From an uncultured Alphaproteobacteria bacterium (lineage in GTDB: Bacteria > Pseudomonadota > Alphaproteobacteria > GCA-2731375), in NCBI GenBank assembly GCA_951812805.1, contig CATOSZ010000003.1, positions 1,132,557 to 1,196,556 of the forward strand: a stretch of 64,000 bases of DNA, in the 5' to 3' direction. A program made the translations under genes and the position numbers. The notes beneath the pieces are model-generated. The model was not told the origin of the DNA and made no database searches. It saw nothing but the letters and a program-made list of their open reading frames with translations. Positions 34,592 to 44,357 of this stretch are shown in pieces; the first letter of the stretch is position 1, and every line of letters starts with the position of its first letter.

Positions 34592-36362
34592 GTAACAGGG
34601 GCAAAACCCCGGGCGGTCAAGCCATTTCGATGCAGCGTTGTCTGACGAGGATCGGCAGTGGGGGCACGGGTGGGGCGCCGGGGACCTTGAGGCGGTCGCC
34701 GAGATAATCCCAGAAGGAGAGGCCAAGTTTCTGGCAGGTCTTGTAGAGGCCGAGGAATGTGTCTCGGGCCTGCTTGCCGTCCTCGGAGCGTGTGCCGCCG
34801 GAGAATTTTCGCCTTGTGACCATGGCGCGGATGTCGCGTTCCGCGCCGTTGGTGTTGAGCGGGACCTCCGGGCGGTCGAGGACGACGAGCAGTTCGTCGC
34901 GGTTGGCATGCAGGCGAGCCAGGAGCCGGTCGAGGCGGAGGAATCCGGTCTTGGTCGCGAAGAGCGCATCGAAGCGGCATGCCAGGTGGGCCCGCCGTCC
35001 TGGCGCCGGCCTTTCGCGATAGGCTTTGAGATCGGCGTAGAGTTGCCAGAGCCGTGCCTGGATGTGTTCCTTCTCGCGCCGCTGGCTCCGGGAGAAGGTC
35101 ATCAGCTTGTGGATCAAGCGCTCCGCATGGACCCAGCAGAGCGCGTGGCGGCCGACGTTGAACTGGCCAGCATCGTCACTCAGGACGACGCAGGCGCCCG
35201 CGGCCGTGCCCCTGAGCAGGCCGTGCGCGGCGATGGCGCCCCACAGCGCCCCCTCGGTGGCGGTCCGCGCGGCCCCGCGCCCGTCCCCGTGCCCGGTGAT
35301 GGCGAGCCGCCCCAGGTGGGCCAGCCAGGCATCTTCGTTGGTGAAGCGCCGCGGGCAGCCCTCGGCCAGACGGGCGATCACCGATGCGGCCAGGTCGCGC
35401 TCGGCCATGTAGGCGAAGGCGGCGGCATTGAGCACATAGTCCGCGTGGCCGGCCCGCAGCCGTTCCAGGAAGTTCAAGCGGCTCTTGGAAAACGTCGTGG
35501 CGAACCAAGCGAAGGCGTCGTTGCCGATCCCGCTCGTCACCCCGTTGCGGTTGGCGTGGCGGGCGCCGGTATCGTCGACGCTGATCCAGGGCGCCGTCTC
35601 CAGGCCGGCGCGCAGCACCGCCTCGCCCTCGGCGACGAAGCCGTCATGGCCCTCGTTCAACAACCGCACCACCTGGCGCTTGGAGATCTTGATGCCGAGG
35701 TCGTCCAAGAGCCGCGCCAAGCGCTCCGCGCTGGTCTGGCCGCCATGATAGAGCGCCAGCACGAAACGCCTGAGCGCCGGGCCGAAGTGGCCGCGCGTCC
35801 CCGCCGGCAGCGGCGCCACGATCGTGGCCCCCTCGGGCGTCAGCCAGCGCTCGCGGCGTAACAGGACAGTGTTCGGCCGGCAGAGCAGGTCCTGAACCAG
35901 ATAGTCTTCATAGCCCTTGAAGCGCGAGCCCGCCGGCACGGCGGCCCGGACGATCCGCCTCTCGTCGATGGGAACCCGGCCCTTCTTGGCCCGCCGTCCC
36001 GCCTTCCGCCCCGTCCGGCCCCGGGATACGGCCTGCTTGTCCATGCCGCTCGGCTTGATATCCGGTGGCCCGGAAAGGCCTTTGAGACGGCGGATCTCTT
36101 CGCGCAATGTCGCGTTCTCGGCACGCAGGGCCGCCTGCTCCTCAAGCAGCGTCAGAACCAGCGCCTTCAGGGCGGCGACATCAAGATCGTCGAGATCCGG
36201 AAGCGATTCGGCCATGACGGGATCGAATCACAGACCTCCCGCCGCGAACATCGATATCTGGTCACTTGACGCGGAAGCCTCACAAGATGTGGCCGTTGAG
36301 ACTCACCCCTATACCCAGGCCAGATCCCCCCGTCCCCAGGCCCGGCCTTTTGCCCCGGTTAC
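34592..36362 (-). mobile_element. IS66-family element (single-gene, ISBst12-like)
   Basis: A 1771-bp element. Ends are GTAACAGGGGCAAAA (left) and, read inward, GTAACCGGGGCAAAA (right). It is flanked by the 8-bp duplication CCTTCAAG (34584-34591 and 36363-36370), the usual IS66 size. Only the tnpC-type gene is present, without tnpA/tnpB, as in the ISBst12 subgroup. It is inserted in ugpB, opposite to its direction. Confidence 0.92.
34617..36215 (-). CDS. tnpC: IS66-family transposase (TnpC-like)
   Basis: A 532-residue IS66 transposase. An N-terminal leucine-rich coiled coil (LKALVLTLLEEQAALRAENA) leads into the DDE_Tnp_IS66 core: PWISVDDTGARHANRNGVTS (first Asp), VVLSDDAGQFNVGRHALCWVH (second Asp), and the C-terminal NTNGAERDIRAMVTRRKFSG (Glu) with FLGLYKTCQKLGLSFWDYLG. 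The frame is intact. It ends 25 bp from the left IS end. Confidence 0.92.
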   Translation of the reverse strand: MAESLPDLDDLDVAALKALVLTLLEEQAALRAENATLREEIRRLKGLSGPPDIKPSGMDKQAVSRGRTGRKAGRRAKKGRVPIDERRIVRAAVPAGSRFKGYEDYLVQDLLCRPNTVLLRRERWLTPEGATIVAPLPAGTRGHFGPALRRFVLALYHGGQTSAERLARLLDDLGIKISKRQVVRLLNEGHDGFVAEGEAVLRAGLETAPWISVDDTGARHANRNGVTSGIGNDAFAWFATTFSKSRLNFLERLRAGHADYVLNAAAFAYMAERDLAASVIARLAEGCPRRFTNEDAWLAHLGRLAITGHGDGRGAARTATEGALWGAIAAHGLLRGTAAGACVVLSDDAGQFNVGRHALCWVHAERLIHKLMTFSRSQRREKEHIQARLWQLYADLKAYRERPAPGRRAHLACRFDALFATKTGFLRLDRLLARLHANRDELLVVLDRPEVPLNTNGAERDIRAMVTRRKFSGGTRSEDGKQARDTFLGLYKTCQKLGLSFWDYLGDRLKVPGAPPVPPLPILVRQRCIEMA

Positions 36363-36370
36363 CCTTCAAG

Positions 36371-36427
36371 GGCATGGAGAAAGAGAGCAACGCGTTGCTC
36401 AAGCGGTTCCACGACACCTATAATTGA
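36371..36427 (+). pseudogene. ugpB: detached 3' tail of ugpB
   Basis: Immediately after the CCTTCAAG duplication the plus strand reads GMEKESNALLKRFHDTYN and a TGA stop (36425-36427). It is in frame with codon 418 of ugpB when the IS and one duplication copy are removed. Together they give a 436-residue UgpB. Confidence 0.85.
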
Positions 36428-36513
36428 TGCCGTGTCGCCTGGATGGGCGGTGGGCTGAACGCCTGCCGCCCATCGCGTTTTCACATGTTGCCGCACCGAT
36501 GGGGGCTTGAGGG

Positions 36514-37392
36514 ATGAAGCGGGTCCAGTACGAACATTCCATCGTGCCCTATCTGTTCATCGCGCCGCAGATCATCATCATCGCCGTCTTCTTCATCTGG
36601 CCGGCCGGGCAGGCGATGCACCAGTCCTTCCTGCTGGAGGACGCTTTCGGCCTGTCGAGCCAGTTCGTCTGGTTCCGCAACTACGAAGACATGGTGTGGA
36701 GCGAGCCGTGGCTGCAGTCGGCGATCTTCACGGTCATGTTCTCGGCCCTGGTCACCTTTCTGTCGCTGGCACTGGCGCTGCTGCTGGCGGTCCGCGCGAA
36801 CGAAGTGCTGCGCGGCGCCCGAAGCTACAAGACCATGTTGATGTGGGCCTATGCGGTGGCCCCCCCGGTCGCCGGCCTCATGGGCAACCTGATGTTCAAT
36901 CCGCTGATCGGCGACCTCTACAAGGGGCTGAACTGGGCGGGCTGGGACTTCAACCACAATATCGACGCCTTCGACGCCACCTTCGTGATCGTCCTGATCT
37001 CGGTCTGGAAGCAGGTGAGCGTCAACTTCATCTTCTTTCTGTCGGGTCTCCAGGCGATCCCGAATTCGGTGATGGAGGCGGCGACGCTGGATTGCCGCAG
37101 CGCGGAGAAGCGCTTCTGGACCATCACCTTCCCGCTGCTGGCGCCGACGACCTTCTTCCTGCTGGTGATCAACATCACCTATGCCTTCTTCGAAACCTTC
37201 GGCATCATCGACACGACGACGCAGGGCGCCCCCGGCGGGGCGACCAACACGCTGGTCTACAAGGTCTATGCCGACGGCTTCCTCGGCGCGGACCTCGGTG
37301 GCTCCTCCGCCCAATCGGTGATTTTGATGATCATGGTGCTGACCCTGACGGTGTTCCAGTTCCGCTTCATCGAACGCCGCGTGCACTATTGA
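36514..37392 (+). CDS. ugpA: ABC transporter permease UgpA-like
   Basis: A 292-residue inner-membrane permease with about six helices: YLFIAPQIIIIAVFFIWPAG, ALVTFLSLALALLLAV and others. The EAA loop that docks the ATPase is EAATLDCRSAEKRFWTITFP. Sequence around the first helices and VAPPVAGLMGNLMFNPLIG is UgpA-like. With UgpB, UgpE and UgpC it forms an importer for glycerol 3-phosphate or glycerophosphodiesters. It is 86 bp after the ugpB tail and 10 bp before ugpE. The upstream IS66 insertion could reduce its transcription. Confidence 0.9.
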   Translation: MKRVQYEHSIVPYLFIAPQIIIIAVFFIWPAGQAMHQSFLLEDAFGLSSQFVWFRNYEDMVWSEPWLQSAIFTVMFSALVTFLSLALALLLAVRANEVLRGARSYKTMLMWAYAVAPPVAGLMGNLMFNPLIGDLYKGLNWAGWDFNHNIDAFDATFVIVLISVWKQVSVNFIFFLSGLQAIPNSVMEAATLDCRSAEKRFWTITFPLLAPTTFFLLVINITYAFFETFGIIDTTTQGAPGGATNTLVYKVYADGFLGADLGGSSAQSVILMIMVLTLTVFQFRFIERRVHY

Positions 37393-37402
37393 GGGCGCGA
37401 TC

Positions 37403-38257
37403 ATGAATCAATCCCTGCTCCGCACGCTGACCAATCACACGATTTTGATCCTCGGCACGATCTTTATGGGCCTGCCGGTCTGGGTCGCCTTCATGAGCTC
37501 GACCCATGCGCCGGAAACGCTGTTCCGCGAGGGGCTGCAGTTCTGGTACGGCGGCCATTTCTTCGAAACCTACACGGAAGTGCTGTTCGTCGAGGGCGGG
37601 GTGATGAAGAAGGTCACCGCGACCAAGATGCTGCTGAATTCCATGGTGCTGGGCTTCGGCTTCTCCATCGGCAAGGTGGTGATCTCGATGCTGGCGGCCT
37701 ATGCCATCGTCTACTTCCGCTTCCGCCTGGCGATGCCGCTGTTCTGGATCATCTTCATGACCCTGCTGCTGCCGCTCGAGGTTCGCATCGTACCCTCCTA
37801 CGAGGTGGTCGCCGGTCTCGGTCTGCTGAACACCTTCACCGGCCTGATCGTGCCGCTGATCGCCTCGGCGACGGGGACGTTCTTCTTCCGCCAGTTCTTC
37901 AAGTCGGTGCCGGAGGAGATCCTGGAGGCCGCGCGGCTGGACGGCGCCTCGCCGCTTCGCTTCTTCATCGATATCCTGGTGCCACTCTCGAAGACGATGA
38001 TCGCGGCGATCTTCATCATCATGTTCGTCGTGGGTTGGAACCAGTATCTCTGGCCCCTGCTGATGACCACGAGCGAGGAGCACTACACCATCGTCATCGG
38101 CATCAAGCAGATCTATCAGGTGCTTTCGGAGGGCGGGGAGTTGCCGCAGTTCCAGAAGGCCTTCGCCCTCACCATCCTGGCCACCCTGCCGCCGGTCCTG
38201 GTCGTCGTGATCTTCCAGCACTGGTTCGTGAAGGGCCTGCTCGAAAGCGAGAAATAG
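37403..38257 (+). CDS. ugpE: ABC transporter permease UgpE-like
   Basis: A 284-residue permease with six predicted helices and the EAA loop [40 protein letters not shown] and [20 protein letters not shown] are characteristic of UgpE/MalG-type subunits. It pairs with UgpA to form the membrane channel. It lies 10 bp after ugpA and 4 bp before ugpC, so this is one operon. Confidence 0.92.
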   Translation: MNQSLLRTLTNHTILILGTIFMGLPVWVAFMSSTHAPETLFREGLQFWYGGHFFETYTEVLFVEGGVMKKVTATKMLLNSMVLGFGFSIGKVVISMLAAYAIVYFRFRLAMPLFWIIFMTLLLPLEVRIVPSYEVVAGLGLLNTFTGLIVPLIASATGTFFFRQFFKSVPEEILEAARLDGASPLRFFIDILVPLSKTMIAAIFIIMFVVGWNQYLWPLLMTTSEEHYTIVIGIKQIYQVLSEGGELPQFQKAFALTILATLPPVLVVVIFQHWFVKGLLESEK

Positions 38258-38261
38258 CGCC

Positions 38262-39350
38262 ATGGCGACTTTGAGTCTGAGCGATGTCAACAAGCGCTAC
38301 GACAACGGCGCCCACGCCGTGCGCGGCGTGGACATGGAGATCGCCGACGGCGAGTTCATCGTCTTCGTCGGCCCGTCGGGCTGCGGCAAGTCGACCCTGC
38401 TGCGCATGGTCGCCGGCCTCGAAGCGATCACCGAGGGGGAGATCGCGATCGACGGCCGGCGGATCAACGACGTCTCGCCCTCGGAGTGCGACGTCGCCAT
38501 GGTGTTCCAGAACTACGCGCTCTATCCGCACATGACCGTCTACCGGAACATGGCCTACGGCCTGTCCAACCGGAAGGTGCCGAAGACGGAAATCGAGAGC
38601 ATCGTCCGCCAGGCGGCGGCGACGCTTAGGATCGAGGAGTTTCTCGACCGCAAGCCGCATCAGCTCTCCGGCGGCCAACGCCAGCGGGTCGCCATGGGCC
38701 GGGCCATCGTGCGCAACCCCAAGGTTTTCCTGTTCGACGAACCGCTCTCCAATCTCGATGCCAAGCTGCGCGTGCAGATGCGGATCGAGATCAAGCGGCT
38801 GCAACGCTCGATCGGCGTCACCTCGATCTATGTGACGCACGACCAGATCGAGGCGATGACGCTGGCCGACCGGCTGGCGGTGATCAGCGATGGCCGGATC
38901 GAGCAGATGGGCACCCCGATCGAGCTGTACGAAACCCCGGCGACGACCTTCGTTGCCAGTTTCATCGGCTCGCCGGCGATGAACTTCCTGCCGGCCCGGG
39001 TCGCTGACGACGGCGGCTCGATCACGCTGGACGAGGGACCGGTGTTGCCCATCCCGGCGGGCGCCCTCGCGGCCCATGCCGGCCGAGCGCTCACGCTTGG
39101 CGTCCGACCCGAGCATCTCGGCGAGGAGGGCGACGACGACCCCGTCGCCAGCCTGGAGGTCGAGCTGATCGAACAGCTGGGCGCGGACACCCTGATCTAC
39201 GGCCGGTTGGCTGAGGGCGGCGAGGATTTGACGGTCCGGCTGCAGGGCGTGCGCACCCTGAGCCCGGGCGACACCCTGCCGATCCGCGCGCCCTGGCGTC
39301 ACCTGCACCTGTTCGACGCCGAGAGCGGCGCGCGCATTTCGCTTGGATGA
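38262..39350 (+). CDS. ugpC: ABC transporter ATPase UgpC-like
   Basis: A 362-residue MalK/UgpC-type ATPase. Walker A is GPSGCGKST (37-45), Q-loop [11 protein letters not shown], signature LSGGQ (135-139), Walker B VFLFDEP (155-161), and switch His in [15 protein letters not shown]. The C-terminal ~120 residues form the TOBE/regulatory domain ([21 protein letters not shown]). It powers import through UgpAE. Its last 4 bases overlap the start of the phosphodiesterase gene (ATGA), so the two are translationally coupled. Confidence 0.93.
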   Translation: MATLSLSDVNKRYDNGAHAVRGVDMEIADGEFIVFVGPSGCGKSTLLRMVAGLEAITEGEIAIDGRRINDVSPSECDVAMVFQNYALYPHMTVYRNMAYGLSNRKVPKTEIESIVRQAAATLRIEEFLDRKPHQLSGGQRQRVAMGRAIVRNPKVFLFDEPLSNLDAKLRVQMRIEIKRLQRSIGVTSIYVTHDQIEAMTLADRLAVISDGRIEQMGTPIELYETPATTFVASFIGSPAMNFLPARVADDGGSITLDEGPVLPIPAGALAAHAGRALTLGVRPEHLGEEGDDDPVASLEVELIEQLGADTLIYGRLAEGGEDLTVRLQGVRTLSPGDTLPIRAPWRHLHLFDAESGARISLG

Positions 39351-40324
39351 GCCGCATGTATCGCCTCCTCGCGCTGCTGCTCATCCTCCTCGCCACCGCC
39401 GGTTTCGACCTGCAAGGCCATCGCGGTGCCCGCGGCCTGGCGCCGGAGAACACCTTGCCCGGCTTCGCCACGGCGCTCACCATCGGCGTCACCACCCTGG
39501 AGCTGGACACCGGCGTCACCCGGGACGGCGTCGTCGTCGTCAGCCATGACCGCGCCCTCAACCCCAGCCTCGCCCGGGGGCCGGACGGCGCCTATGTCGC
39601 CGGCGACGACGTTTATCTGCGCAACCTCGATTTCGTCGAGTTGCAGGCCTATGACGTCGGTCGGCTGAAGGCCGGCAGCCGTGCCGCCGGGCGCTTCCCC
39701 GACCAGGTCCCCCAAGACGGCACGTCCATGCCTTCGCTTGCCGAGGTCTTCGCGCTCACCGTCAAGGCCGGCAATACGAGCGTCCGTTTCAACATCGAAA
39801 CCAAGCTGCGCCCCGACAAGGCGGGCGAGACGGTCGGGCCGGAGGCGTTCGTGACGGCGCTGCTGGATGCCATCGACGCGGCCGGCATGGCGAAGCGGGT
39901 GACGATACAGTCCTTCGACTGGCGTACCCTGCGCCTGGTCGCCGCGCGCCGGCCGGAGATCGAGACGGTCTGCCTGACGGCGGAAGCCCGCTGGCTCGAC
40001 AACGTCCAGCGCGGCGGCGACGGCGCCTCGCCCTGGACCGGCGGCCTGGACATCGACGACGAGGCCAACCTCGCCGCGCTGGTCCACCGGGCCGGCTGCG
40101 GGACCTGGTCGCCCTGGCACAAGAATTTGGACGCGGCGAGCCTGGCCGAGGCGAAAGGGGCCGGGCTCGCCGTCGTGCCCTGGACGGTGAACGAGCCGGC
40201 ACGGATGGCAGAACTGATCGAGATGGGCGTCGACGGCCTGATCACCGACTACCCCGATCGCCTGCGCAAGCTGATGGCGACCCGCGGCATGGCCGTGCCG
40301 GCCCCGACCCCCGTTCAGCCCTGA
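39347..40324 (+). CDS. periplasmic glycerophosphodiester phosphodiesterase
   Basis: A 325-residue GDPD-family enzyme with a hydrophobic N-terminus ([16 protein letters not shown]) that looks like a signal peptide or anchor. Catalytic residues are H25-R26 (GHRGARG), E34 (LAPENT), E52 and D54 ([10 protein letters not shown]) and H67 (VVSHD). Later motifs are FNIETK and ITDYPDRL. It hydrolyses glycerophosphodiesters to glycerol 3-phosphate and an alcohol, feeding the Ugp importer. Coupling to ugpC supports this. It is the exported (GlpQ-like) form by its leader, though the operon position resembles ugpQ. Confidence 0.9.
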   Translation: MSRMYRLLALLLILLATAGFDLQGHRGARGLAPENTLPGFATALTIGVTTLELDTGVTRDGVVVVSHDRALNPSLARGPDGAYVAGDDVYLRNLDFVELQAYDVGRLKAGSRAAGRFPDQVPQDGTSMPSLAEVFALTVKAGNTSVRFNIETKLRPDKAGETVGPEAFVTALLDAIDAAGMAKRVTIQSFDWRTLRLVAARRPEIETVCLTAEARWLDNVQRGGDGASPWTGGLDIDDEANLAALVHRAGCGTWSPWHKNLDAASLAEAKGAGLAVVPWTVNEPARMAELIEMGVDGLITDYPDRLRKLMATRGMAVPAPTPVQP

Positions 40325-40345
40325 CAGGCTCCAGGCGAGGGAGCG

Positions 40346-41092
40346 TTGGCGTTGGGCGCCGAGACATGGCTCCTGGTCGGATCGGTGTTTCTCTTCACGG
40401 CCTTCGTCAAGGGGACGACCGGGCTCGGCTTTTCGACCATCGCCCTGCCGTTCCTGGTGCTCTTCCTCGAGATCGAGCAGGCCTTCGCGGTGCTGATCAT
40501 CGCCTCGCTCGCCTCCAACATTCTCGTCATGGCGGAGGCGGGCCAGTTTCGCCCGACCGTGAAGGCCTACTGGCCGCTCTACCTGGCGCTGCTGCCGGGC
40601 ATCGCCATCGGCCTGGCCCTGCTGGATGCGAGCGATCCGCTGGTCGCCACCGCCGTGCTGGGCCTGGTCGTCCTGGTCTATGCGGGCGTCGCCTGGCGCT
40701 TGCCGGAGCTGTCCCTGCCGAAGTCTTGGCAAGCCCCCCTCGCCGTGCCGGCCGGCCTCGCCACCGGGCTGGTGAACGGCTTCACCGGCTGCCAGGTCAT
40801 CCCGATGCTGCCCTATTTTCTCGCCCTGCGGCTGGAGGCCAACCGTTTCGTGCAGGCGATAAACTGTTCGGGCACGACCTCGAGCCTGGCGATGGCGGTC
40901 GGTCTCTCGCAACTAGGCGTCATCACGTTCGAGATCGCTCTGCTATCCACGGCCGGCCTGGCGCCGGTCTGGCTCGGCATCAAACTCGGTGGCCGCCTGC
41001 GCCGCCGGCTGGCGCCGGAGATCTTTCGCCGGGCGGTTTTGGCGTTGCTGGCCCTCCTCGGCCTCGGCCTGTTGATCCGGCCGTTGCTGTAA
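40346..41092 (+). CDS. TauE/SafE-family permease
   Basis: A 248-residue membrane protein with about eight helices. The two TauE half-motifs are FTAFVKGTTGLGFSTIALPF and TGLVNGFTGCQVIPMLPYFL. Family members are thought to export sulfite, sulfoacetate or other small anions. The start is TTG 40346 (or TTG 40352) after AGGCGAGGGAG; no ATG is available at the proper place. It follows the phosphodiesterase gene by 21 bp and may be an operon end. Substrate unknown. Confidence 0.85.
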   Translation: MALGAETWLLVGSVFLFTAFVKGTTGLGFSTIALPFLVLFLEIEQAFAVLIIASLASNILVMAEAGQFRPTVKAYWPLYLALLPGIAIGLALLDASDPLVATAVLGLVVLVYAGVAWRLPELSLPKSWQAPLAVPAGLATGLVNGFTGCQVIPMLPYFLALRLEANRFVQAINCSGTTSSLAMAVGLSQLGVITFEIALLSTAGLAPVWLGIKLGGRLRRRLAPEIFRRAVLALLALLGLGLLIRPLL

Positions 41093-41110
41093 TAATCCGG
41101 AGACGACGCC

Positions 41111-41725
41111 ATGACATCGCATAACATCCCGCCCGTCATGCGGGCCGTCGTGCTGACCGGGCACGGCGATCTGGACCGCCTGGTCTACCGCGAGGACTGG
41201 CCCCGGCCGGAACCCGGGCCGGATGAGGTGCTGATCCGGGTCGGCGCCTGCGGCCTCAACAATACGGACGTCAACACACGGACGGCCTGGTACTCGAAGG
41301 GTGTAGACACGGCGACGACCGGGGGCGCCTTCGACGGGGCCGAAGACGCCGACGCCACCTGGGGCGGCAGCGCCATCCGGTTCCCGCGCATCCAGGGGGC
41401 GGACGTTGCCGGCCGCGTGGTCGCGGTCGGCGCGCGGGGCGATCGTAACCTCGTCGGCGCCCGGGTCCTCGTCGATCCATGGCTGCGCGACGATAACAGA
41501 CCGGGGGACCTGACGCGGGCCGGCTACTTCGGCAGCGAGTGCGACGGCGGCTTCGCCGACTACACCCTGGCGGACCGGCGCAACGTGCATGCGATCGAGA
41601 GCGCGCTGTCCGATGCCGAGTTGGCAACCTTCGCGACCGCCTCGGTAACGGCGGAGAACATGTTGAACCGGGCCGGCGTCGGGGCGGGCGACCGGGTGGC
41701 GATCACCGGCGCCTCGGGCGGTGTC
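41111..41725 (+). pseudogene. zinc-type alcohol dehydrogenase/quinone oxidoreductase, 5' part, split by IS21
   Basis: The first 205 codons of an MDR-family (GroES-like) oxidoreductase: MRAVVLTGHGDLDRLVYRED, EVLIRVGACGLNNTDVNTRT, PRIQGADVAGRVVAVG, then VGAGDRVAITGASGGV, the Rossmann-fold nucleotide loop. The IS21 element enters inside that loop, so this part lacks the cofactor domain and continues 24 codons into the IS. The catalytic-zinc Cys of CGLNNTDVN is present. Joined to 44358-44834 it makes a 363-residue enzyme. As it stands it is very probably inactive. Confidence 0.88.
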
Positions 41726-41897
41726 TGCGCGTTTCGGAAAGTCCCGGACACCGATTACGGAAAGTCCTGGCCAGAGATTTCAGTAAGTCGCGGCCAGTGA
41801 TTCCGGAAAGTCCCGGACAGCATCACGGGGCGATCTGAGTTCAGCTTTCGGGTGCGCCGTCTCGGCGTCTACCTCTTGGCTTTTGCCGGGAGGGGAC

Positions 41898-43451
41898 ATG
41901 CCCAGACGGAAGCAGACGAGACGAACGACGGTGAGAGATGCACGAACGATCCTGCGGCTGACGCATGACCAAGGCCTCTCGGCGCGAGAGGTGGCGGAAC
42001 GGCTGAAGGTCTCCAAGACGACAGTGTCGACCTATTTGCTGCGGGCCCGCGAGGTCGGCCTTACCGCCTGGCCGCTGCCGGCGGAATACGAGGACGACGC
42101 GGTCCTGCAAGAGACGCTGTTCCGCCGCATGGGCCGGCCCCCGCGCGACAGGTGCGAGCCGCACTGGCCGACGGTCGCGGCCGAGCTGAAGCGCAAGGGG
42201 GTGACGCTGACCCTGCTCTGGCAGGAATACCGCGCCTCACATCCCGATGGCTACGGCTACACCTGGTTCTGCGAAGCCTTCACGGCGTTCAAGCGGCGCA
42301 CCGGCGCCACCTGGCGCAACCGCCACGAGGCCGGTGCGGTCATGCAGACCGATTATGCCGGCCAGACGGTGGACATCGTCGACCCCGAGACCGGCGAGGT
42401 GCACGACGCGCAGATCTTCGTCGCCGTGCTGGGCGCTTCCTCGCTCACCTTCGCCACCGCCAGCCTGACCCAGCGCCTGCCCGACTGGGTCGCCGGACAA
42501 TGCCGGGCGCTCGCCTACTTCGGCGGCGTGCCCAAGAGCATCGTCTGCGATAACCTCAAGGCCGGCGTCGCCAAGCCGCTCTGGTTCGAGCCGACCCTCA
42601 ACCCGACCTTCGCCGCGCTCGCCGAGCACTACGACACCACCGTCCTGCCGACCCGGGTCCGCAAGCCGCGCGACAAGGCCAAGGTCGAAGTCGCCGTCCA
42701 GGTCGTCGAGCGCTGGATCCTGGCAAGACTGCGCAATACGCGCTTCTTCTCCCTCGACCAGCTCAACCGGGCGATCCGCGACCTCCTCGAGGAGCTCAAC
42801 GAGCGGCCCATGCGCAACCTTGGAAAGAGCCGGCGCCAGATGTTCGAGGCCATCGAGCGCGAGGCCCTGGCACCCCTGCCGACGACGCCCTTCGAATATG
42901 CCGAATGGAAGACCGCCAAGGTCCATTCCGACTATCACGTCGACGTCGAGCGCAGCTTCTACTCCGTGCCGCACGGCCTGATCGGCCGCAAGGTCCAAGT
43001 CCGGCTCACTCACCGCACGGTCGAGATCTTCCACAACCACAAGCGCGTCGCCAGCCATCTCCGCCGCTCACCGCATGGCGGCCATGCCACGATCCCGGCC
43101 CACATGCCCAAGGCGCACCAGCGCTATGCCGAGCGAACGCCACAAAGCCTGATCGACCAGGCCAGCCGCATCGGCCCCAACGCCGCCCTCCTGGTCGAGC
43201 GGATGATCCGCGATCGGCCCCATCCCGAGCAAGGCTATCGCAGCGCCATGGGCGTCTTGTCGCTCGCCCGCCGATACGAACCGGAACGCGTCGAGGCCGC
43301 CTGCGCACGCGCGCTCACCATCAACACGACCAGCTACTCATCGCTCGCCGCCATCCTCAAGTCCGGCCTCGATCGCACACGCCCCGAGCGCGAACCGCTT
43401 CTGCCGCTGCCGCCACACACCAACATCCGCGGCCCCGGCTACTACCGATAA
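41898..43451 (+). CDS. istA: IS21-family transposase IstA
   Basis: A 517-residue IstA. The helix-turn-helix is [20 protein letters not shown]. The DDE core has [20 protein letters not shown] (first Asp), [12 protein letters not shown] (second Asp) and [20 protein letters not shown] (Glu), with the C-terminal domain from [22 protein letters not shown] 41898 has GGGAGGGG upstream; a TTG start at 41883 is unlikely. The frame is intact. istB starts 17 bp after it. Confidence 0.93.
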   Translation: MPRRKQTRRTTVRDARTILRLTHDQGLSAREVAERLKVSKTTVSTYLLRAREVGLTAWPLPAEYEDDAVLQETLFRRMGRPPRDRCEPHWPTVAAELKRKGVTLTLLWQEYRASHPDGYGYTWFCEAFTAFKRRTGATWRNRHEAGAVMQTDYAGQTVDIVDPETGEVHDAQIFVAVLGASSLTFATASLTQRLPDWVAGQCRALAYFGGVPKSIVCDNLKAGVAKPLWFEPTLNPTFAALAEHYDTTVLPTRVRKPRDKAKVEVAVQVVERWILARLRNTRFFSLDQLNRAIRDLLEELNERPMRNLGKSRRQMFEAIEREALAPLPTTPFEYAEWKTAKVHSDYHVDVERSFYSVPHGLIGRKVQVRLTHRTVEIFHNHKRVASHLRRSPHGGHATIPAHMPKAHQRYAERTPQSLIDQASRIGPNAALLVERMIRDRPHPEQGYRSAMGVLSLARRYEPERVEAACARALTINTTSYSSLAAILKSGLDRTRPEREPLLPLPPHTNIRGPGYYR

Positions 43452-43468
43452 CCAGGAGAAGACACCTC

Positions 43469-44245
43469 ATGCTGACACACCCGACCCTCGACCAGATGCA
43501 GGCCCTCGGCTTCAAGGGCATGGCAGAGGCTTACCGCGACATGGCCGAGCGAGGCCAATCATCGGAATTGAACCGCGAGGACTGGCTCGCCCTCATGCTC
43601 GACCGCGAGGCCGCCACCCGCGCCGACAAGCGCCTCGCCAACCGCCTCAGACAGGCCAGGCTACGCTTCCCCGAGGCCTGCATCGAGGACATCGACTTCG
43701 CCGCCGAACGAGGCCTCGACCGCCGCGCCGTCCTCTCTCTCGCCCAGGGCGTCTGGCTCAAGGCACACGAGAACCTCATCGTCACCGGCCAGACCGGAAC
43801 CGGCAAGACATGGCTCGCCTGTGCCATCGCCCATCAGGCCGCCAGGCTCGATCATTCCGTCCTCTACGTCCGCATGCCCAGGCTCTTCGAGGACCTCGCC
43901 ATGGCCCGCCTCGACGGCCGGCTGCCCCGCCTGATCGACCGCCTCGCCCGGGTCCAGCTGCTCGTCCTCGACGACTGGGGAACCCATGGCCTGACCGACC
44001 GCCAGCGCCTCGATCTCCTGGAAATCTGCGAGGAACGATACCACCGACGCTCAACCCTCATCACCGCGCAGATCCCCGTGACCGCCTGGCACGACCTGAT
44101 CGGCGAGGCCACCATCGCCGACGCCATCCTCGACCGCGTCATCCACAACGCCCACCGCATCGGCTTGAAAGGCGACAGCATGCGAAAGAAGAAATCGACG
44201 ACCGACTTGACCCAGCCAACCACAACGGAAAACAATCCCGACTGA
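43469..44245 (+). CDS. istB: IS21-family helper ATPase IstB
   Basis: A 258-residue IstB. Walker A is GQTGTGKT (107-114), Walker [13 protein letters not shown], and the C-terminal signature is [20 protein letters not shown] and [28 protein letters not shown] at 43454-43461 places the start at ATG 43469. The frame is open far upstream, overlapping istA in another phase, but that part is not real coding sequence. Intact and probably active with its IstA. Confidence 0.93.
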   Translation: MLTHPTLDQMQALGFKGMAEAYRDMAERGQSSELNREDWLALMLDREAATRADKRLANRLRQARLRFPEACIEDIDFAAERGLDRRAVLSLAQGVWLKAHENLIVTGQTGTGKTWLACAIAHQAARLDHSVLYVRMPRLFEDLAMARLDGRLPRLIDRLARVQLLVLDDWGTHGLTDRQRLDLLEICEERYHRRSTLITAQIPVTAWHDLIGEATIADAILDRVIHNAHRIGLKGDSMRKKKSTTDLTQPTTTENNPD

Positions 44246-44357
44246 CGGCAACAAGGCACCCGAAGCCAAACTCCCGGAACCGGCCGGGACTTTATGAAAT
44301 CGGTGGCCAGGACTTACTGAAACCGCCGTCCGGAACTACCGAAATCCGCACGGTGTC

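Larger units (their letters stand above)
41726..44350 (+). mobile_element. IS21-family insertion sequence (copy 2, unrelated to copy 1)
   Basis: A 2625-bp element. The left end is TGCGCGTTTCGGAAAGTCCC and the right end, read inward, TGCGGATTTCGGTAGTTCCG. Further copies of the CGGAAAGTCC motif lie at 41756-41765 and 41801-41812, as expected for IS21 multiple terminal sites. It is flanked by the 7-bp duplication CGGTGTC (41719-41725 and 44351-44357). It carries istA and istB and splits an alcohol dehydrogenase gene. Ends and proteins differ clearly from the element at 8438. Confidence 0.92.

Noticed and set aside
33035-34969. A 644-codon open frame on the minus strand across ugpB and IS66
   Set aside because: It runs antisense to ugpB and crosses the IS66 boundary. 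Composition is Arg/Ala/Pro-rich, as expected from the reverse of a GC-rich gene, with no recognisable domain.
8438-44350. The region between the two IS21 elements as a composite transposon
   Set aside because: The two IS21 copies have different ends and proteins and each has its own target duplication, so they moved independently.
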